Positions 1 to 9,796 of a stretch of 64,000 nt of DNA are shown piece after piece. The stretch lies in the NCBI GenBank assembly GCA_003214525.1, contig QCLN01000003.1:33925-97924 (forward strand), given 5' to 3'. Positions within the stretch are counted from its first letter, which is position 1; every line of letters starts with the position of its first letter. Under the pieces are notes generated by a model. That model saw nothing but the letters and a program-made list of their open reading frames with translations, did no database searches and was not told the DNA's origin. A program made the translations under genes and the position numbers. The DNA comes from Pelagibacteraceae bacterium AG-414-M23 (GTDB lineage: Bacteria; Pseudomonadota; Alphaproteobacteria; Pelagibacterales; Pelagibacteraceae).

Positions 1-237
1 TTATATGTTGATGCTGCATCAGCTTATTTAGAAGGATATCAAAAATATCCAAAGAGTGAAAAAGCACCAGATAATTTATTAAAATTAGGTGTATCATTAG
101 TTCAAATTGGAGAAAAAGACCAAGGCTGCATGATGATAACAAGTTTAGAAAAAGAATATCCAGAGGCATCCCAATCTATTCTTCAAAAAGCAAAATATGA
201 AGAAAAAAAGTTTGAGTGCAAAAAAAATAATTCATAG
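1..237 (+). CDS. cpoB: CpoB/YbgF-like TPR protein, C-terminal part
   Basis: The frame is open from the first base and ends at TAG 235-237, giving 78 residues of a gene cut by the window edge. It reads as a tetratricopeptide repeat: alanine and tyrosine at helix positions, then a K-S-x-K-A-P-D-N-L-L-K-L-G helix, then a second helix ending in E-Y-P-E-A. This is the typical C-terminus of the periplasmic Tol-Pal accessory protein CpoB/YbgF, which coordinates outer-membrane constriction with septal peptidoglycan synthesis. The tol-pal-ybgF-tilS-ftsH order is common in Alphaproteobacteria and supports the call. The N-terminus and signal peptide are not visible. The end overlaps the proposed tilS start. 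Confidence 0.75.
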   Translation, partial: LYVDAASAYLEGYQKYPKSEKAPDNLLKLGVSLVQIGEKDQGCMMITSLEKEYPEASQSILQKAKYEEKKFECKKNNS

Positions 238-1285
238 AAATTTTAATTTTAAAAAAATTCTTAAAGATAAAAAGATTTTTGAAATTTATAAAAGCTTTGA
301 AATAAATCTTAAAAACCATAAAAATTCAGATAAAATTGCGGTATCAGTATCTGGAGGGCCAGACAGCCTTGCATTATGCTTTTTATTTGCTTGCTATAAA
401 TTCAAGAAAAATAAAAAAATTCAACCGTCTTTTTTTTTAATAGATCATGGATTAAGAAATAATTCACAAAAAGAAGCAATATCTGTAAAAAAAATTTTAA
501 AATCAAAAAAATTAGATTTAAAAATTTTAAAATGGAAAGGAAAAAAACCCACTTCTAACTTGCAGAATTTAGCAAGAAAAAAACGCTATGAACTATTATT
601 TAAAGAATGTGAAAAATTAAATATCAGAGTTATACTTACCGGTCATCATCAAGATGATATGTACGAAACTTTTTTCAGTAGATTACTTAGAGGATCTGGA
701 ACAGAGGGACTGTCGTCTTTTGCAGAAATTGAAAAACATTTTAATTTCAAAAATAAAAAATTTAAAGTAGTCAGACCATTACATAACTTAACTAAACAAG
801 ATTTAATTCATATATCAAATAGTGCATTCAAGTTTTATGTTAAAGATCCATCGAATGAATCGGATAGATTTCAGAGAGTCAGGATCAGAAAATTAATATT
901 AAATTTAAAAAAAGAAGGTTTAGATTTCAAGAAGCTTAATCTTACAATAAATAACTTAGCAGCCACCAATATGGCCTTAAATGAAATAGTTAAATATAAT
1001 ATAAATAAAAATGCTATTTATTTATCAAGAAAAAAGTATTTAATTAATTCAGAATTTTTTATAAAACCAGAAGAAGTTATTTTTAGGTCTTTATCACAAT
1101 TAATTAAAAAAATTGGTCAAAATGAATATCCTCCGCGAGGTAAAAAAATGATTAATTTGATAAGAGATTTAAAAACAAAACAGCACATCAAAGTAACGCT
1201 TGGGGGCACAATTATTGAAAAAATACACAATTCTGTGATTGTTTCTAAAGAAAAAACAAAAAATACTAAATTTGCCACAATTTAA
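197..1285 (+). CDS. tilS: tRNA(Ile)-lysidine synthase TilS
   Basis: An N-type ATP pyrophosphatase that uses ATP and lysine to make lysidine at C34 of the CAU-anticodon tRNA-Ile, so that it reads AUA. The PP-loop SGGPDS is at residues 52-57. The second conserved block, with TGHHQDD and then R-x-x-R-G-S-G, lies near residue 150. The length of 362 aa is normal for a short TilS. The start is uncertain: ATG 197 overlaps the upstream gene by 41 bases, and an in-frame TTG at 212 would shorten it by five residues. The enzyme should matter here because AUA codons are abundant in this AT-rich genome. ftsH follows after 48 bases. Confidence 0.92.
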   Translation: MKKKSLSAKKIIHRNFNFKKILKDKKIFEIYKSFEINLKNHKNSDKIAVSVSGGPDSLALCFLFACYKFKKNKKIQPSFFLIDHGLRNNSQKEAISVKKILKSKKLDLKILKWKGKKPTSNLQNLARKKRYELLFKECEKLNIRVILTGHHQDDMYETFFSRLLRGSGTEGLSSFAEIEKHFNFKNKKFKVVRPLHNLTKQDLIHISNSAFKFYVKDPSNESDRFQRVRIRKLILNLKKEGLDFKKLNLTINNLAATNMALNEIVKYNINKNAIYLSRKKYLINSEFFIKPEEVIFRSLSQLIKKIGQNEYPPRGKKMINLIRDLKTKQHIKVTLGGTIIEKIHNSVIVSKEKTKNTKFATI

Positions 1286-1333
1286 CACTTGTTTAATTTA
1301 TAATAATTCTTAATTAGTATTATATTATTTATT

Positions 1334-3235
1334 ATGAATATAAAAAATCTAGCTATGTGGGCAATTATAGTCTTTCTAACTATAGGGCTATATAATATGT
1401 TTAAAAATCCGCAAGGCTCATATAACCAAAAAAATAATATTATTTTTTCAGAATTTTTATCTGAAGTTGAAAATGGCCGTGTAGTTCAAGTAGAAATACA
1501 AGGCAATAATGTAAATGGGGTTTTTTCGAACGGTAAAAAGTTTTCTACATACGTTCCTAACGATCCTAATTTAATAGAAAAATTATCAGAGCGAGGAGTA
1601 AGCATTTCGGCTTCACCTTTAGAAGAAAAAATGCCTTCACTTTTGGGCGTTCTCCTATCTTGGTTTCCAATGCTTTTATTAATTGCAGTTTGGATTTTCT
1701 TTATGAGGCAAATGCAAGGCGGAAAAGGTGGTGCCATGGGATTTGGCAAGTCGAAAGCAAAATTAATGAATGAGCTTAAGGGAAAAGTTACATTTAATGA
1801 CGTCGCTGGAATTGAAGAAGCTAAAGAAGAAGTTGAGGAAGTGGTAGAATTTTTAAAAGATCCAAGAAAGTTTAGTAGACTTGGAGGAAAAATTCCTAGA
1901 GGTTGTTTGTTAGTTGGGCCTCCTGGCACAGGTAAAACTTTGTTGGCAAGAGCAATTGCTGGAGAAGCAGCAGTTCCTTTTTTTACTATATCCGGTTCAG
2001 ATTTCGTAGAGATGTTTGTAGGTGTTGGAGCATCAAGAGTTAGAGATATGTTCGAGCAAGGAAAAAAGAATGCTCCATGTATAATATTTATTGATGAGAT
2101 TGATGCAGTTGGAAGAAGTAGAGGAGCGGGACTTGGTGGTGGAAATGATGAACGAGAACAAACTTTAAATCAGCTTTTAGTAGAAATGGATGGGTTTGAC
2201 ACAAATGAAGGAGTAATCATAATAGCCGCAACTAACAGACCGGATGTTCTTGATCCAGCACTTTTAAGACCTGGAAGATTTGATAGACAAGTAGTTGTTT
2301 CAAACCCAGATATAATAGGAAGAGAAAAAATATTAAAAGTTCATGCTAAAAAAATTAATATGTCGCCTGATGTGAATTTAAGAACAGTTGCAAGAGGCAC
2401 TCCAGGTTTTTCAGGAGCTGATCTTGCTAACCTAGTTAATGAGGCCGCATTACTGGCAGCTAGAAAAAATAAACGTATAGTAACTTTTCAAGAATTTGAA
2501 GAGGCAAAAGATAAAGTAATGATGGGAGCAGAGAGAAGATCTATGGTAATGACCGAGGATGAGAAAAAACTCACCGCTTATCATGAAGGAGGTCATGCTA
2601 TTGTTTCATTTAATTTAGAAAACTCTGACCCTATTCATAAAGCAACTATAATTCCAAGAGGTAGAGCTTTAGGAATGGTTATGAATTTGCCTGAGAGAGA
2701 TAAGTATCAATATACGATTAAAGAGTTTAAAGCAAAGATAGCAATGTGCTTTGGTGGCAGAGTTGCAGAAGAATTAATCTTCGGTAAAGATAATATCACA
2801 TCTGGTGCTGGAGGAGGGCCAGGCTCAGATATAAATCAAGCAACTAAAATAGCAAAGGCAATGGTTACAAAATATGGAATGAGTGAAGAATTGGGTCCTA
2901 TGGAATATGGGGAAAATGAAGAAGAAATATTTCTAGGAAGATCAGTAGCAAGACACCAAAATATGTCTGAGGAAATGACAAGAAAAGTTGATATTGAGGT
3001 AAGGAAGTTAATTGACGAAGGATATGATAAGGCAAAAAAAATTCTTACAGAAAAACTAGAAGATCTTCATAAAATCGCAAAAGCCTTGCTTACTTATGAG
3101 ACTTTAACAGGTGATGAAATAGAAGATTTAATTAATAAAAATAAATATCCAGAAAATAAACAAGATCTAAAAAACGACGAAGACAAAGACTCAGCCTTAG
3201 GATCTATTGGACTAAAGCCAAAAATAGTTCATTAA
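1334..3235 (+). CDS. ftsH: ATP-dependent zinc metalloprotease FtsH
   Basis: Membrane-anchored AAA+ protease that degrades misfolded membrane proteins and short-lived regulators. Visible in order: TM1 at about residues 5-22, a small periplasmic domain, TM2 at about 105-125, Walker A GPPGTGKT near 196-203, Walker B IIFIDEID, the second region of homology with NRPD and RPGRFD, and the zinc-binding HExxH, here HEGGH at about 417-421. The length of 633 aa is typical. The HflK and HflC partners are encoded at 30995-32966. A TATAAT at 1299-1304 could be its -10 box, but I see no good -35 box. Confidence 0.97.
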   Translation: MNIKNLAMWAIIVFLTIGLYNMFKNPQGSYNQKNNIIFSEFLSEVENGRVVQVEIQGNNVNGVFSNGKKFSTYVPNDPNLIEKLSERGVSISASPLEEKMPSLLGVLLSWFPMLLLIAVWIFFMRQMQGGKGGAMGFGKSKAKLMNELKGKVTFNDVAGIEEAKEEVEEVVEFLKDPRKFSRLGGKIPRGCLLVGPPGTGKTLLARAIAGEAAVPFFTISGSDFVEMFVGVGASRVRDMFEQGKKNAPCIIFIDEIDAVGRSRGAGLGGGNDEREQTLNQLLVEMDGFDTNEGVIIIAATNRPDVLDPALLRPGRFDRQVVVSNPDIIGREKILKVHAKKINMSPDVNLRTVARGTPGFSGADLANLVNEAALLAARKNKRIVTFQEFEEAKDKVMMGAERRSMVMTEDEKKLTAYHEGGHAIVSFNLENSDPIHKATIIPRGRALGMVMNLPERDKYQYTIKEFKAKIAMCFGGRVAEELIFGKDNITSGAGGGPGSDINQATKIAKAMVTKYGMSEELGPMEYGENEEEIFLGRSVARHQNMSEEMTRKVDIEVRKLIDEGYDKAKKILTEKLEDLHKIAKALLTYETLTGDEIEDLINKNKYPENKQDLKNDEDKDSALGSIGLKPKIVH

Positions 3236-3239
3236 TCAA

Positions 3240-4295
3240 ATGATAAAATATTACACAAGAGCGTGTAATTTTTATTATGGAAAAATATCTAAAGAAAAAA
3301 TAAAAAAAAAGGCATGCCTACCTTTGAATGGTAATAAGCTAATTTCATTCGACTCAATAGAAATATTAACTAGAAAATCAAAAAAAAAAATTAATATTAA
3401 AGATATTAAAAAACTTCCATTAAAATTAAAAAAAAAAGTGTTAAATGATTTAAATAAAATTACAAAAGTAAAAAAATTATCTAAAATAAAATCAAAAAAT
3501 TTTCCGTTATTAATGGGTATACTAAATGCTACACCGGACAGTTTTTCTGATGGAGGGAAATATTTAAAATCTATTTCTGCTTATAAAAAAATAAAAAAAC
3601 TTTCCAAAGATGGTGCGGATATTATTGACATAGGAGGCGAGTCAACAAGACCTAATTCAGATACAGTCGATAAATTAATTGAGTGGAAAAGAATTAAATC
3701 AAAATTAAAATATGCAAAAAGAAATAAAACCATTATTTCATTAGATACTAGAAAAAGTTTTATTCTTAAAAAATCATTACCATTTAAAATAAATCTTCTT
3801 AATGATGTGTCGGGTTTAAACCATGACAATGAAATGATTAGTGTGTTGAAGTTATCAAAAATTCCATTTGTTTTACATCATATGCAAGGAACACCTAAGA
3901 CAATGCAAAAAAATCCTAAATATAAAAATATAATTTTAGATATATATGATTTTTTTGAAAAAAAGTTGGAATACATAAGAGCAAATCAAATTCATCATAA
4001 TAATATAATTTTAGATCCTGGAATTGGATTTGGAAAAAATTTGAAACATAATATTACAATATTAAATCAAATTTCTATTTTTCACTCTTTAGGCTTTCCA
4101 GTAATGTTAGGTTTATCAAAAAAAAGATTTATTAAGGAATTATCAGGCAAAAATGATAGTAAAGATAGAATTGGAGGAACAGCATCTTCTTGCATCTATG
4201 CAATCTTGCAAGGTGTTCAAATTCTTAGAGTACATGATGTAAATGAAATACAACAATCAATGAAAGTATTTAAAAAACTAATTTTTAAAAAATGA
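3240..4295 (+). CDS. folP: Dihydropteroate synthase FolP
   Basis: Condenses 6-hydroxymethyl-dihydropterin pyrophosphate with p-aminobenzoate in folate synthesis. The TIM barrel begins at residue 89, with the family signature MGILNATPDSFSDGG at about 92-106. D-I-G-G-E-S-T-R-P, the D-P-G-I-G-F-G loop and a K-K-R-F near the end follow. At 351 aa it is about 70 residues longer than the E. coli enzyme, because of a lysine-rich N-terminal segment beginning with K-Y-Y-T-R and containing C-L-P-L-N-G. Extensions of this kind occur on alphaproteobacterial FolP. The gene follows ftsH by 4 bases and overlaps glmM by 4 bases (ATGA), indicating translational coupling. Confidence 0.93.
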   Translation: MIKYYTRACNFYYGKISKEKIKKKACLPLNGNKLISFDSIEILTRKSKKKINIKDIKKLPLKLKKKVLNDLNKITKVKKLSKIKSKNFPLLMGILNATPDSFSDGGKYLKSISAYKKIKKLSKDGADIIDIGGESTRPNSDTVDKLIEWKRIKSKLKYAKRNKTIISLDTRKSFILKKSLPFKINLLNDVSGLNHDNEMISVLKLSKIPFVLHHMQGTPKTMQKNPKYKNIILDIYDFFEKKLEYIRANQIHHNNIILDPGIGFGKNLKHNITILNQISIFHSLGFPVMLGLSKKRFIKELSGKNDSKDRIGGTASSCIYAILQGVQILRVHDVNEIQQSMKVFKKLIFKK

Positions 4296-5623
4296 GCAAA
4301 AGATATTTCGGCACAGATGGGATCAGAGGAACAGTGAACCAAAATAAAATTAATGGTGATATGTTTTTTAAATTTGGACTTGCTGCAGGAACATATTTTA
4401 GAAATTTAAAGAAAAAAAAACAAACAGCAATTATTGCTAAAGATACGAGACTATCTGGATATACTTTAGAACCAGCTCTTGTATCAGGACTAGCTTCGGC
4501 TGGTATGCATGTTTTTACTCTAGGACCTTTGCCAACTAATGGACTGGCAATGCTGACAAAAAAAATGAATGCAAATTTGGGAATTATGATCACAGCATCA
4601 CATAATCCTTTTTATGATAATGGGCTTAAATTATTTGGTCCAGATGGATTAAAATTGTCAGATAAGATTGAGAAAAAAATAGAAAAATTGATTGATACAA
4701 AAATTTCAAAACATCTAATTAATCCTGGTGTTTTAGGAAGAGTAAAAAGACTAGAAGATGCGAACGAAAAATATATTAATATTTTGAAAAATAATTTTCC
4801 CAAAAATTTTTCACTAAAAGGTCTTAAAATAGCAATCGATTGTGCAAATGGAGCTGGTTATAAATCTGGACCAAATATATTAAAATCATTAGGTGCTAAA
4901 GTTTATAGCGTAGGAACTTCTCCAAATGGTTTAAATATAAATTTGAATTGCGGCTCAACATTCGCTAATAAAATTAAATCTTTTTCAATTAAGAAAAAAG
5001 TACATTTGGGCATTTCTTTAGATGGAGACGCAGATAGAATAATTATATGTGATGAAAAAGGAAGGATAATTGATGGAGATCAAATAATTGCTATGATTGC
5101 TTTGAGGTGGAAGCAAAAAAAAATATTGAAGGGTGGAGTCGTAGGTACGCTAATGTCGAATTATGGATTAGAAAAATTATTTAAAGAAAATAAGATCAAA
5201 TTCATCAGAACAAATGTTGGAGATAGATATGTCAAAGAAGCTATGAAAAATAATAAATGTAATTTAGGCGGCGAGCAGTCTGGGCACATTATTTTAGGAA
5301 ATTTTGCGACTACTGGAGACGGTATACTTGTTGCGCTAGAAATTCTTTACTCAATGAGAAAGGGAAAAAAAGCAAGTGAATTATTTAATAATTTTTTTCA
5401 AATACCCCAAGAACTAGTAAATATAAATGTTAAAGATAAATCAATTATTCATTCAAAAAAATGTAAAAAATCTATTTCAAAAGCAAAAAAACTTTTAAAT
5501 GGCAACGGGAGGATTTTAGTAAGACCATCTGGGACAGAGCCAAAAATAAGAATAATGTGTGAGTCTAATAACAAAAAGTTAATGAGAAAATGCATTAGTT
5601 TAATAAAAAAATCTATAAATTAA
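4292..5623 (+). CDS. glmM: Phosphoglucosamine mutase GlmM
   Basis: Interconverts glucosamine-6-phosphate and glucosamine-1-phosphate on the way to UDP-GlcNAc for peptidoglycan and LPS. The protein starts with RYFGTDGIRG. It has the phosphoserine loop TASHNP near residues 101-106, the metal loop DGDADR near 245, the sugar-binding GGEQSGH, and the phosphate-binding RPSGTEPKIR near the C-terminus. The length of 443 aa is normal. The start ATG overlaps the folP stop as ATGA. The linkage ftsH-folP-glmM is widely conserved in proteobacteria. Confidence 0.97.
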   Translation: MSKRYFGTDGIRGTVNQNKINGDMFFKFGLAAGTYFRNLKKKKQTAIIAKDTRLSGYTLEPALVSGLASAGMHVFTLGPLPTNGLAMLTKKMNANLGIMITASHNPFYDNGLKLFGPDGLKLSDKIEKKIEKLIDTKISKHLINPGVLGRVKRLEDANEKYINILKNNFPKNFSLKGLKIAIDCANGAGYKSGPNILKSLGAKVYSVGTSPNGLNINLNCGSTFANKIKSFSIKKKVHLGISLDGDADRIIICDEKGRIIDGDQIIAMIALRWKQKKILKGGVVGTLMSNYGLEKLFKENKIKFIRTNVGDRYVKEAMKNNKCNLGGEQSGHIILGNFATTGDGILVALEILYSMRKGKKASELFNNFFQIPQELVNINVKDKSIIHSKKCKKSISKAKKLLNGNGRILVRPSGTEPKIRIMCESNNKKLMRKCISLIKKSIN

Positions 5624-5624
5624 A

Positions 5625-6437
5625 TTGAGAATAAATTCAAAAGTATTGATTATTGCTGGCTCAGATTCTTCTGGAGGTGCCGGAATACAGGCAGATATCA
5701 AAACTGTGAGTTCTTTAGGGTCATATGCTATGACAGCTATCACAGCAGTTACTTCTCAAAATACTACAGGGGTCTTGTCAGTATTTTCAATTTCTCCTAA
5801 AGAAATTTCTAAACAAATTGAATTTACTTCGAAAGATATTAGACCAGATGCAATTAAAATTGGAATGTTAGGAAATGCGAAAGTGATCAATGCAGTTATT
5901 AAATCTTTATCAAAAATAAAAGTTAACAAAATTATACTAGACCCAGTAATGGTTGCAAAAGGTGGGACTAGACTGATTGATAATAATTCAATTCAAATTT
6001 TGAAAGAAAAATTATTAAAAAGAGTATCATTAATTACTCCAAATATCCCTGAGGCAGAGATTTTAGTAAATCAAAAAATAATTTCAAAAGATGATATGAT
6101 TATTGCAGGAAAAAAACTATTAGCACTTGGGGCAAAGAGCGCTTTAATAAAAGGAGGACATCTTAATTCTAAAATTACATACGATGTATTAGTAAATAAA
6201 CACAGTATCTTTGAATTTAAAAATAAAAAAATAAAAACTAAACATACTCATGGAACAGGGTGTACGCTCTCTTCAGCAATAGCCACATATTATTCATGTG
6301 GAAAATCATTAAAGAAATCTTGTGAAAATGGAATTAAATATGTAAACCAAGCAATAACTTATGCTCCAAAATATGGAAAAGGACATGGACCAATTAATCA
6401 CCTTAACTCAATTAAAATAAAGAAAATATTTAGATGA
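5625..6437 (+). CDS. thiD: Hydroxymethylpyrimidine (phosphate) kinase ThiD
   Basis: Phosphorylates HMP and HMP-P to HMP-PP for thiamine synthesis. The N-terminus has [17 protein letters not shown], the family substrate and nucleotide signature. The C-terminal [14 protein letters not shown] block carries the ribokinase-type anion hole and catalytic region. The length of 270 aa is typical. The start is TTG at 5625-5627, one base after the glmM stop; no closer ATG gives an intact N-terminus. The end overlaps purA by ATGA. No other thiamine gene is in the window, which fits known SAR11 physiology of growth on imported HMP. Confidence 0.93.
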   Translation: MRINSKVLIIAGSDSSGGAGIQADIKTVSSLGSYAMTAITAVTSQNTTGVLSVFSISPKEISKQIEFTSKDIRPDAIKIGMLGNAKVINAVIKSLSKIKVNKIILDPVMVAKGGTRLIDNNSIQILKEKLLKRVSLITPNIPEAEILVNQKIISKDDMIIAGKKLLALGAKSALIKGGHLNSKITYDVLVNKHSIFEFKNKKIKTKHTHGTGCTLSSAIATYYSCGKSLKKSCENGIKYVNQAITYAPKYGKGHGPINHLNSIKIKKIFR

Positions 6438-7726
6438 AAAATGTCGTAGTAGTCGGATCACAATGGGGAGATGAAGGAAAAGGTAAAATTGTAGACTGGC
6501 TTTCTAGTGAAGCAGATGTTGTAATAAGATTTCAAGGTGGCCATAACGCTGGACACACTTTAGTTATAGATGGCAATACTTATAAATTGAGACTTTTACC
6601 ATCGGGAATTGTAAGAAAAAACAAAATTTCAATAATAGGAAATGGAGTTGTGGTAGATCCATGGGCTTTAATTGAAGAAATAGAGGAAATAAAAAATAAA
6701 GGAGTAGATGTAAATGAGGAAAATTTATTTTTATCTGAGTCTGCATCTTTAATTTTACCGGTTCATAGTGAGCTAGATGAGATTAGAGAAGATAATTCAA
6801 AAGGTGAAAAAATTGGAACGACTAGAAGAGGCATTGGACCAGCCTATGAAGATAAAGTTGGACGTAGATCTATAAGAGTAATTGATTTGTCTTCTGAACA
6901 AAACCTAGATTCAAAGTTAACAAATCTTCTTGAACACCATAATTATTTAAGGAAAGGCATGGGAAAGAAAGAATATAGCAAAGAGAAATTAAAAAATGAC
7001 CTTTTAAAAATTGCACCAAAGATATTAAAATATAGCAAGCCAATATGGAAAGAAATAGAGGAATTAAAAAAAAATGAAAAAAAAATATTATTTGAAGGAG
7101 CGCAAGGAATATTATTAGACGTAGATCATGGCACTTATCCTTTTGTAACATCCTCAAATACTGTAGCATCCTCGGCCGCAACAGGCTCAGGTTGCGGTAT
7201 AGATACGATAAACTATATTTTAGGAATAACAAAAGCTTATACAACAAGAGTTGGCGAAGGTCCATTTCCCACAGAACAAAAAAATGAAATAGGAGAAAGA
7301 CTTGGAGAAATAGGTAAAGAATTTGGAACAGTAACTAGTAGAAAAAGAAGATGTGGATGGTTTGATGGAGTACTTGTTAGACAAACAATTAAAACTTCTG
7401 GAATCAATGGAATAGCTTTAACTAAACTAGATGTGCTTGATGAATTTGATGAAATCAAGATTTGTATAAGTTATGACTTAGATGGAAAAAAAATTGACTA
7501 TTTACCAACTTCTTCTGAACAACAACTTAAAGTTAAACCAGTTTATAAAGTTTTTGATGGCTGGAAATCACCCACATGCGGTATAAAAAATTTTTCCGAT
7601 TTACCCAAAAATGCTCAAATTTACATAAACTTCATTGAGAATTTTGTAGAAGCTAAAGTATCGACTATATCCACAAGTCCAGAGAGAAATGATACAATTT
7701 TAATTGAAAATCCTTTTAAAATTTAA
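6434..7726 (+). CDS. purA: Adenylosuccinate synthetase PurA
   Basis: GTP-dependent ligation of IMP and aspartate, the first committed step from IMP to AMP. The GTP-binding loop [11 protein letters not shown] is at residues 8-18, with GGHNAGHT, the IMP-binding R-R-G-I-G-P, an FEGAQG block and TSRKRRCGW following. The length of 430 aa is normal. The ATG overlaps the thiD stop. The stop shares the palindrome TTAA (7723-7726) with the convergent rpoH stop, so there is no room for a terminator between them. Confidence 0.97.
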   Translation: MKNVVVVGSQWGDEGKGKIVDWLSSEADVVIRFQGGHNAGHTLVIDGNTYKLRLLPSGIVRKNKISIIGNGVVVDPWALIEEIEEIKNKGVDVNEENLFLSESASLILPVHSELDEIREDNSKGEKIGTTRRGIGPAYEDKVGRRSIRVIDLSSEQNLDSKLTNLLEHHNYLRKGMGKKEYSKEKLKNDLLKIAPKILKYSKPIWKEIEELKKNEKKILFEGAQGILLDVDHGTYPFVTSSNTVASSAATGSGCGIDTINYILGITKAYTTRVGEGPFPTEQKNEIGERLGEIGKEFGTVTSRKRRCGWFDGVLVRQTIKTSGINGIALTKLDVLDEFDEIKICISYDLDGKKIDYLPTSSEQQLKVKPVYKVFDGWKSPTCGIKNFSDLPKNAQIYINFIENFVEAKVSTISTSPERNDTILIENPFKI

Positions 7727-8616
7727 TTAGCTGGCAACAAATTTTTTGATTTTGCTGAATTCAACATATGCTTTTGTAGTTTTTCGAAAGCTTTATTTTC
7801 TATTTGTCTAATTCTTTCTCTACTAATTTTAAATTTTTTACTTAATTCTTCTAATGTACTAGGATTGTCAGTCAATCTTCTAGAGTATAAAATTTTTTTT
7901 TCACGGTCGTTTAAAATTTTAATTGAATCAGTTAAAAGATCTTTTCTTTGTTCCATTTCCTCTTGTTGAGCTACTTTCAATTCTTGATCCATACCCTGGT
8001 CAACCACCCAGTCTTGCCATTCATCACCATCTTCTCCTATTGGGGCATTTAAAGAATGTTCTTTCCCTGCCAGTCTTCTGTTCATTGAAACAACCTCTTT
8101 CTCACTAACATCTAATCTTTCTGCAATATTTTTTACATCTTCATTGCGCAAGTCTCCTTCAGTATTAGGCGCAATCTGATTTTTTATTTTTTTTAAATTG
8201 AAAAATAATTTTTTTTGTGCGGTTGTTGTTCCAATTTTTACTAAGCTCCAAGATCGTAAAATATATTCTTGTATTGATGCTTTAATCCACCACATTGCAT
8301 ATGTGGCTAATCGAAATCCTTTTTCTGGTTCAAATTTTTTTACTGCTTGCATTAAACCTACGTTGCCTTCAGAAATCATTTCATTTAAAGGCAAACCATA
8401 TCCTCTGTATCCCATTGCAATTTTAGCAACTAACCTTAGATGACTAGTAACAAGTTTTTCTGCAGATTTTACATTGCCTGTTGATTTCCAATTTTTTGCT
8501 AACATATATTCTTCTTCTGCGTCTAGCATTGGAAACTTTTTGATTTGAGAAAGGTAGGCAGCAAGCCCTCCTTCATTTGAAAGAATAGGTAAATTATATG
8601 TTTTTGAATTACTCAT
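7723..8616 (-). CDS. rpoH: RNA polymerase heat-shock sigma factor RpoH (sigma-32)
   Basis: Directs RNA polymerase to heat-shock promoters. Region 2 is complete, with the -10 recognition stretch T-Y-A-M-W-W-I at about residues 105-111. The sigma-32-specific RpoH box [10 protein letters not shown] is at 134-143, which separates it from RpoD. Region 4 has a C-terminal helix-turn-helix with [20 protein letters not shown]. The length of 297 aa is typical. Targets plausibly include ftsH, hflKC and degP in this window, although this is inferred from other bacteria. It is convergent with purA, sharing TTAA. Confidence 0.95.
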   Translation of the reverse strand: MSNSKTYNLPILSNEGGLAAYLSQIKKFPMLDAEEEYMLAKNWKSTGNVKSAEKLVTSHLRLVAKIAMGYRGYGLPLNEMISEGNVGLMQAVKKFEPEKGFRLATYAMWWIKASIQEYILRSWSLVKIGTTTAQKKLFFNLKKIKNQIAPNTEGDLRNEDVKNIAERLDVSEKEVVSMNRRLAGKEHSLNAPIGEDGDEWQDWVVDQGMDQELKVAQQEEMEQRKDLLTDSIKILNDREKKILYSRRLTDNPSTLEELSKKFKISRERIRQIENKAFEKLQKHMLNSAKSKNLLPAN

Positions 8617-8635
8617 AATTATTTAATAATTTAAC

Positions 8636-8663
8636 TGTTTATTTAATAAACAATTTTTTTTTT
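8636..8663 (+). terminator. Terminator-like hairpin, plus orientation
   Basis: TGTTTATT-T-AATAAACA at 8636-8652 is an uninterrupted inverted repeat followed by A and then ten T (8654-8663). It has the form of an intrinsic terminator for plus-strand transcription, although no plus-strand gene lies immediately to the left. It could stop purA read-through after it has crossed rpoH antisense. In such AT-rich DNA a chance match is quite possible. Confidence 0.3.
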
Positions 8664-8674
8664 ACAACATCAAA

Positions 8675-9652
8675 TTAGTTAGATTTTTCAAGGACATTAA
8701 TTATTTTTTTTAGTTCAATCGGAAGATTTGACTTAAAAAAAAGTTTTTTTCCAGATCTTGGATGATTAAATCCTAATATTTTAGCGTGAAGGAATTGTCT
8801 ATTTAATTTTAATATTGCTCTATCTATTTCTTCACTTACATTATTTAGTTTTTTATACTTTTTTTTATATTTCTTATCACCAACAATTTGATTTCCTTTA
8901 TAGTTCATATGCACTCTAATTTGATGAGTTCTTCCTGTTTCGAGTTTACATTCTATTAAACTCATTGTTGGAATATTTTTTCTTTCAAAAACTTTAAGTG
9001 TTTTATAATTTGTTATTGCCCTTTTACCTTTTACAAAACTCACATCCATTAATTGTCTATTTTTTGAACTTCTAGTTATTAATGTTTTGATTAGTCCTGA
9101 TTGTGGTCTTAACTTTCCCCAAACTAATGCATTATAAACTCTGTCAATAAAATGATTACTGAATTGTTTTGAAATATTTTCATGACTAAAATTATTTTTT
9201 GCGATAACTACCAAGCCTGAAGTATCTTTATCAATTCTATGAATTATTCCTGGACGTAGTTCGTCACCTATATTTGATAGTTTTATTTTTTCATAATTCA
9301 TCAAAGCATTTACAATTGTATTATCATAATTGCCTGGCCCTGGATGCATCGATATTCCTGAAGGTTTATTAATAACTATTAAGTCATTGTCTTGATAAAC
9401 TATATCTAATTTAAAGTTATAAGGCTTTAAAGAAGTCTTTTTTGGCTCTGGTATTTCTATAGAAATTTTATCTCCTACATTTATTTTTTTTGAAACTGAT
9501 TGGTTTATTTTTCCATTAATTTTAAGCTTATTATCTAAAATTAAATTTTTTATTCTTGTTCTGCTGAGTTGTTCACATTGACTGATAATAAATAAATCGA
9601 CTCTTTTTCTATCTGAATTTTTTTCAACAATTAAATTAATGATATTTTTCAT
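8675..9652 (-). CDS. rluD: 23S rRNA pseudouridine synthase, RluD family
   Basis: Makes pseudouridines in 23S rRNA helix 69. An N-terminal S4 RNA-binding domain (about residues 15-65) precedes the catalytic domain. The motif HRIDKDTSG is at 138-146 with the catalytic Asp at 141, followed by T-G-R-T-H-Q-I-R-V-H. ATG at 9652 gives 325 aa, the normal length. The open frame continues upstream to 9760, but that extension would translate the antisense of the tRNA-Arg gene and is rejected. RluD and the related RluC are hard to separate by eye. The specific target is inferred. Confidence 0.88.
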   Translation of the reverse strand: MKNIINLIVEKNSDRKRVDLFIISQCEQLSRTRIKNLILDNKLKINGKINQSVSKKINVGDKISIEIPEPKKTSLKPYNFKLDIVYQDNDLIVINKPSGISMHPGPGNYDNTIVNALMNYEKIKLSNIGDELRPGIIHRIDKDTSGLVVIAKNNFSHENISKQFSNHFIDRVYNALVWGKLRPQSGLIKTLITRSSKNRQLMDVSFVKGKRAITNYKTLKVFERKNIPTMSLIECKLETGRTHQIRVHMNYKGNQIVGDKKYKKKYKKLNNVSEEIDRAILKLNRQFLHAKILGFNHPRSGKKLFFKSNLPIELKKIINVLEKSN

Positions 9653-9675
9653 AAATTGTAATATTAATACATTAT

Positions 9676-9752
9676 GCGCTCGTAGCTCAACTGGATAGAG
9701 CGCCAGATTTCGGCTCTGGAGGTTCAGGGTTCGACTCCTTGCGGGCGCACCA
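9676..9752 (+). tRNA. tRNA-Arg (anticodon UCG)
   Basis: A complete cloverleaf can be drawn. Acceptor stem GCGCTCG (9676-9682) pairs with CGGGCGC (9742-9748). The D arm has GCTC...GAGC. The anticodon stem CCAGA/TCTGG holds the loop TTTCGGC, giving anticodon TCG, which reads CGA. The T loop is TTCGACT. The discriminator A is at 9749 and CCA is encoded at 9750-9752. It lies alone on the plus strand between two minus-strand genes, so it must have its own promoter. Confidence 0.96.
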
Positions 9753-9796
9753 CATATCATTATTTTTTTTTAAAATTTTAATTTTAACTATATAAT

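Noticed and set aside
1486..1929. 147-codon open frame antisense to ftsH
   Set aside because: It is a shadow of the ftsH coding frame, Pro/Ser-rich, with no ribosome site or family resemblance. Similar antisense frames elsewhere were treated the same way.
9653..9760. Upstream extension of the RluD reading frame by 36 codons
   Set aside because: It is the reverse complement of the tRNA-Arg gene and its flank. The ATG at 9652 gives the normal RluD N-terminus.
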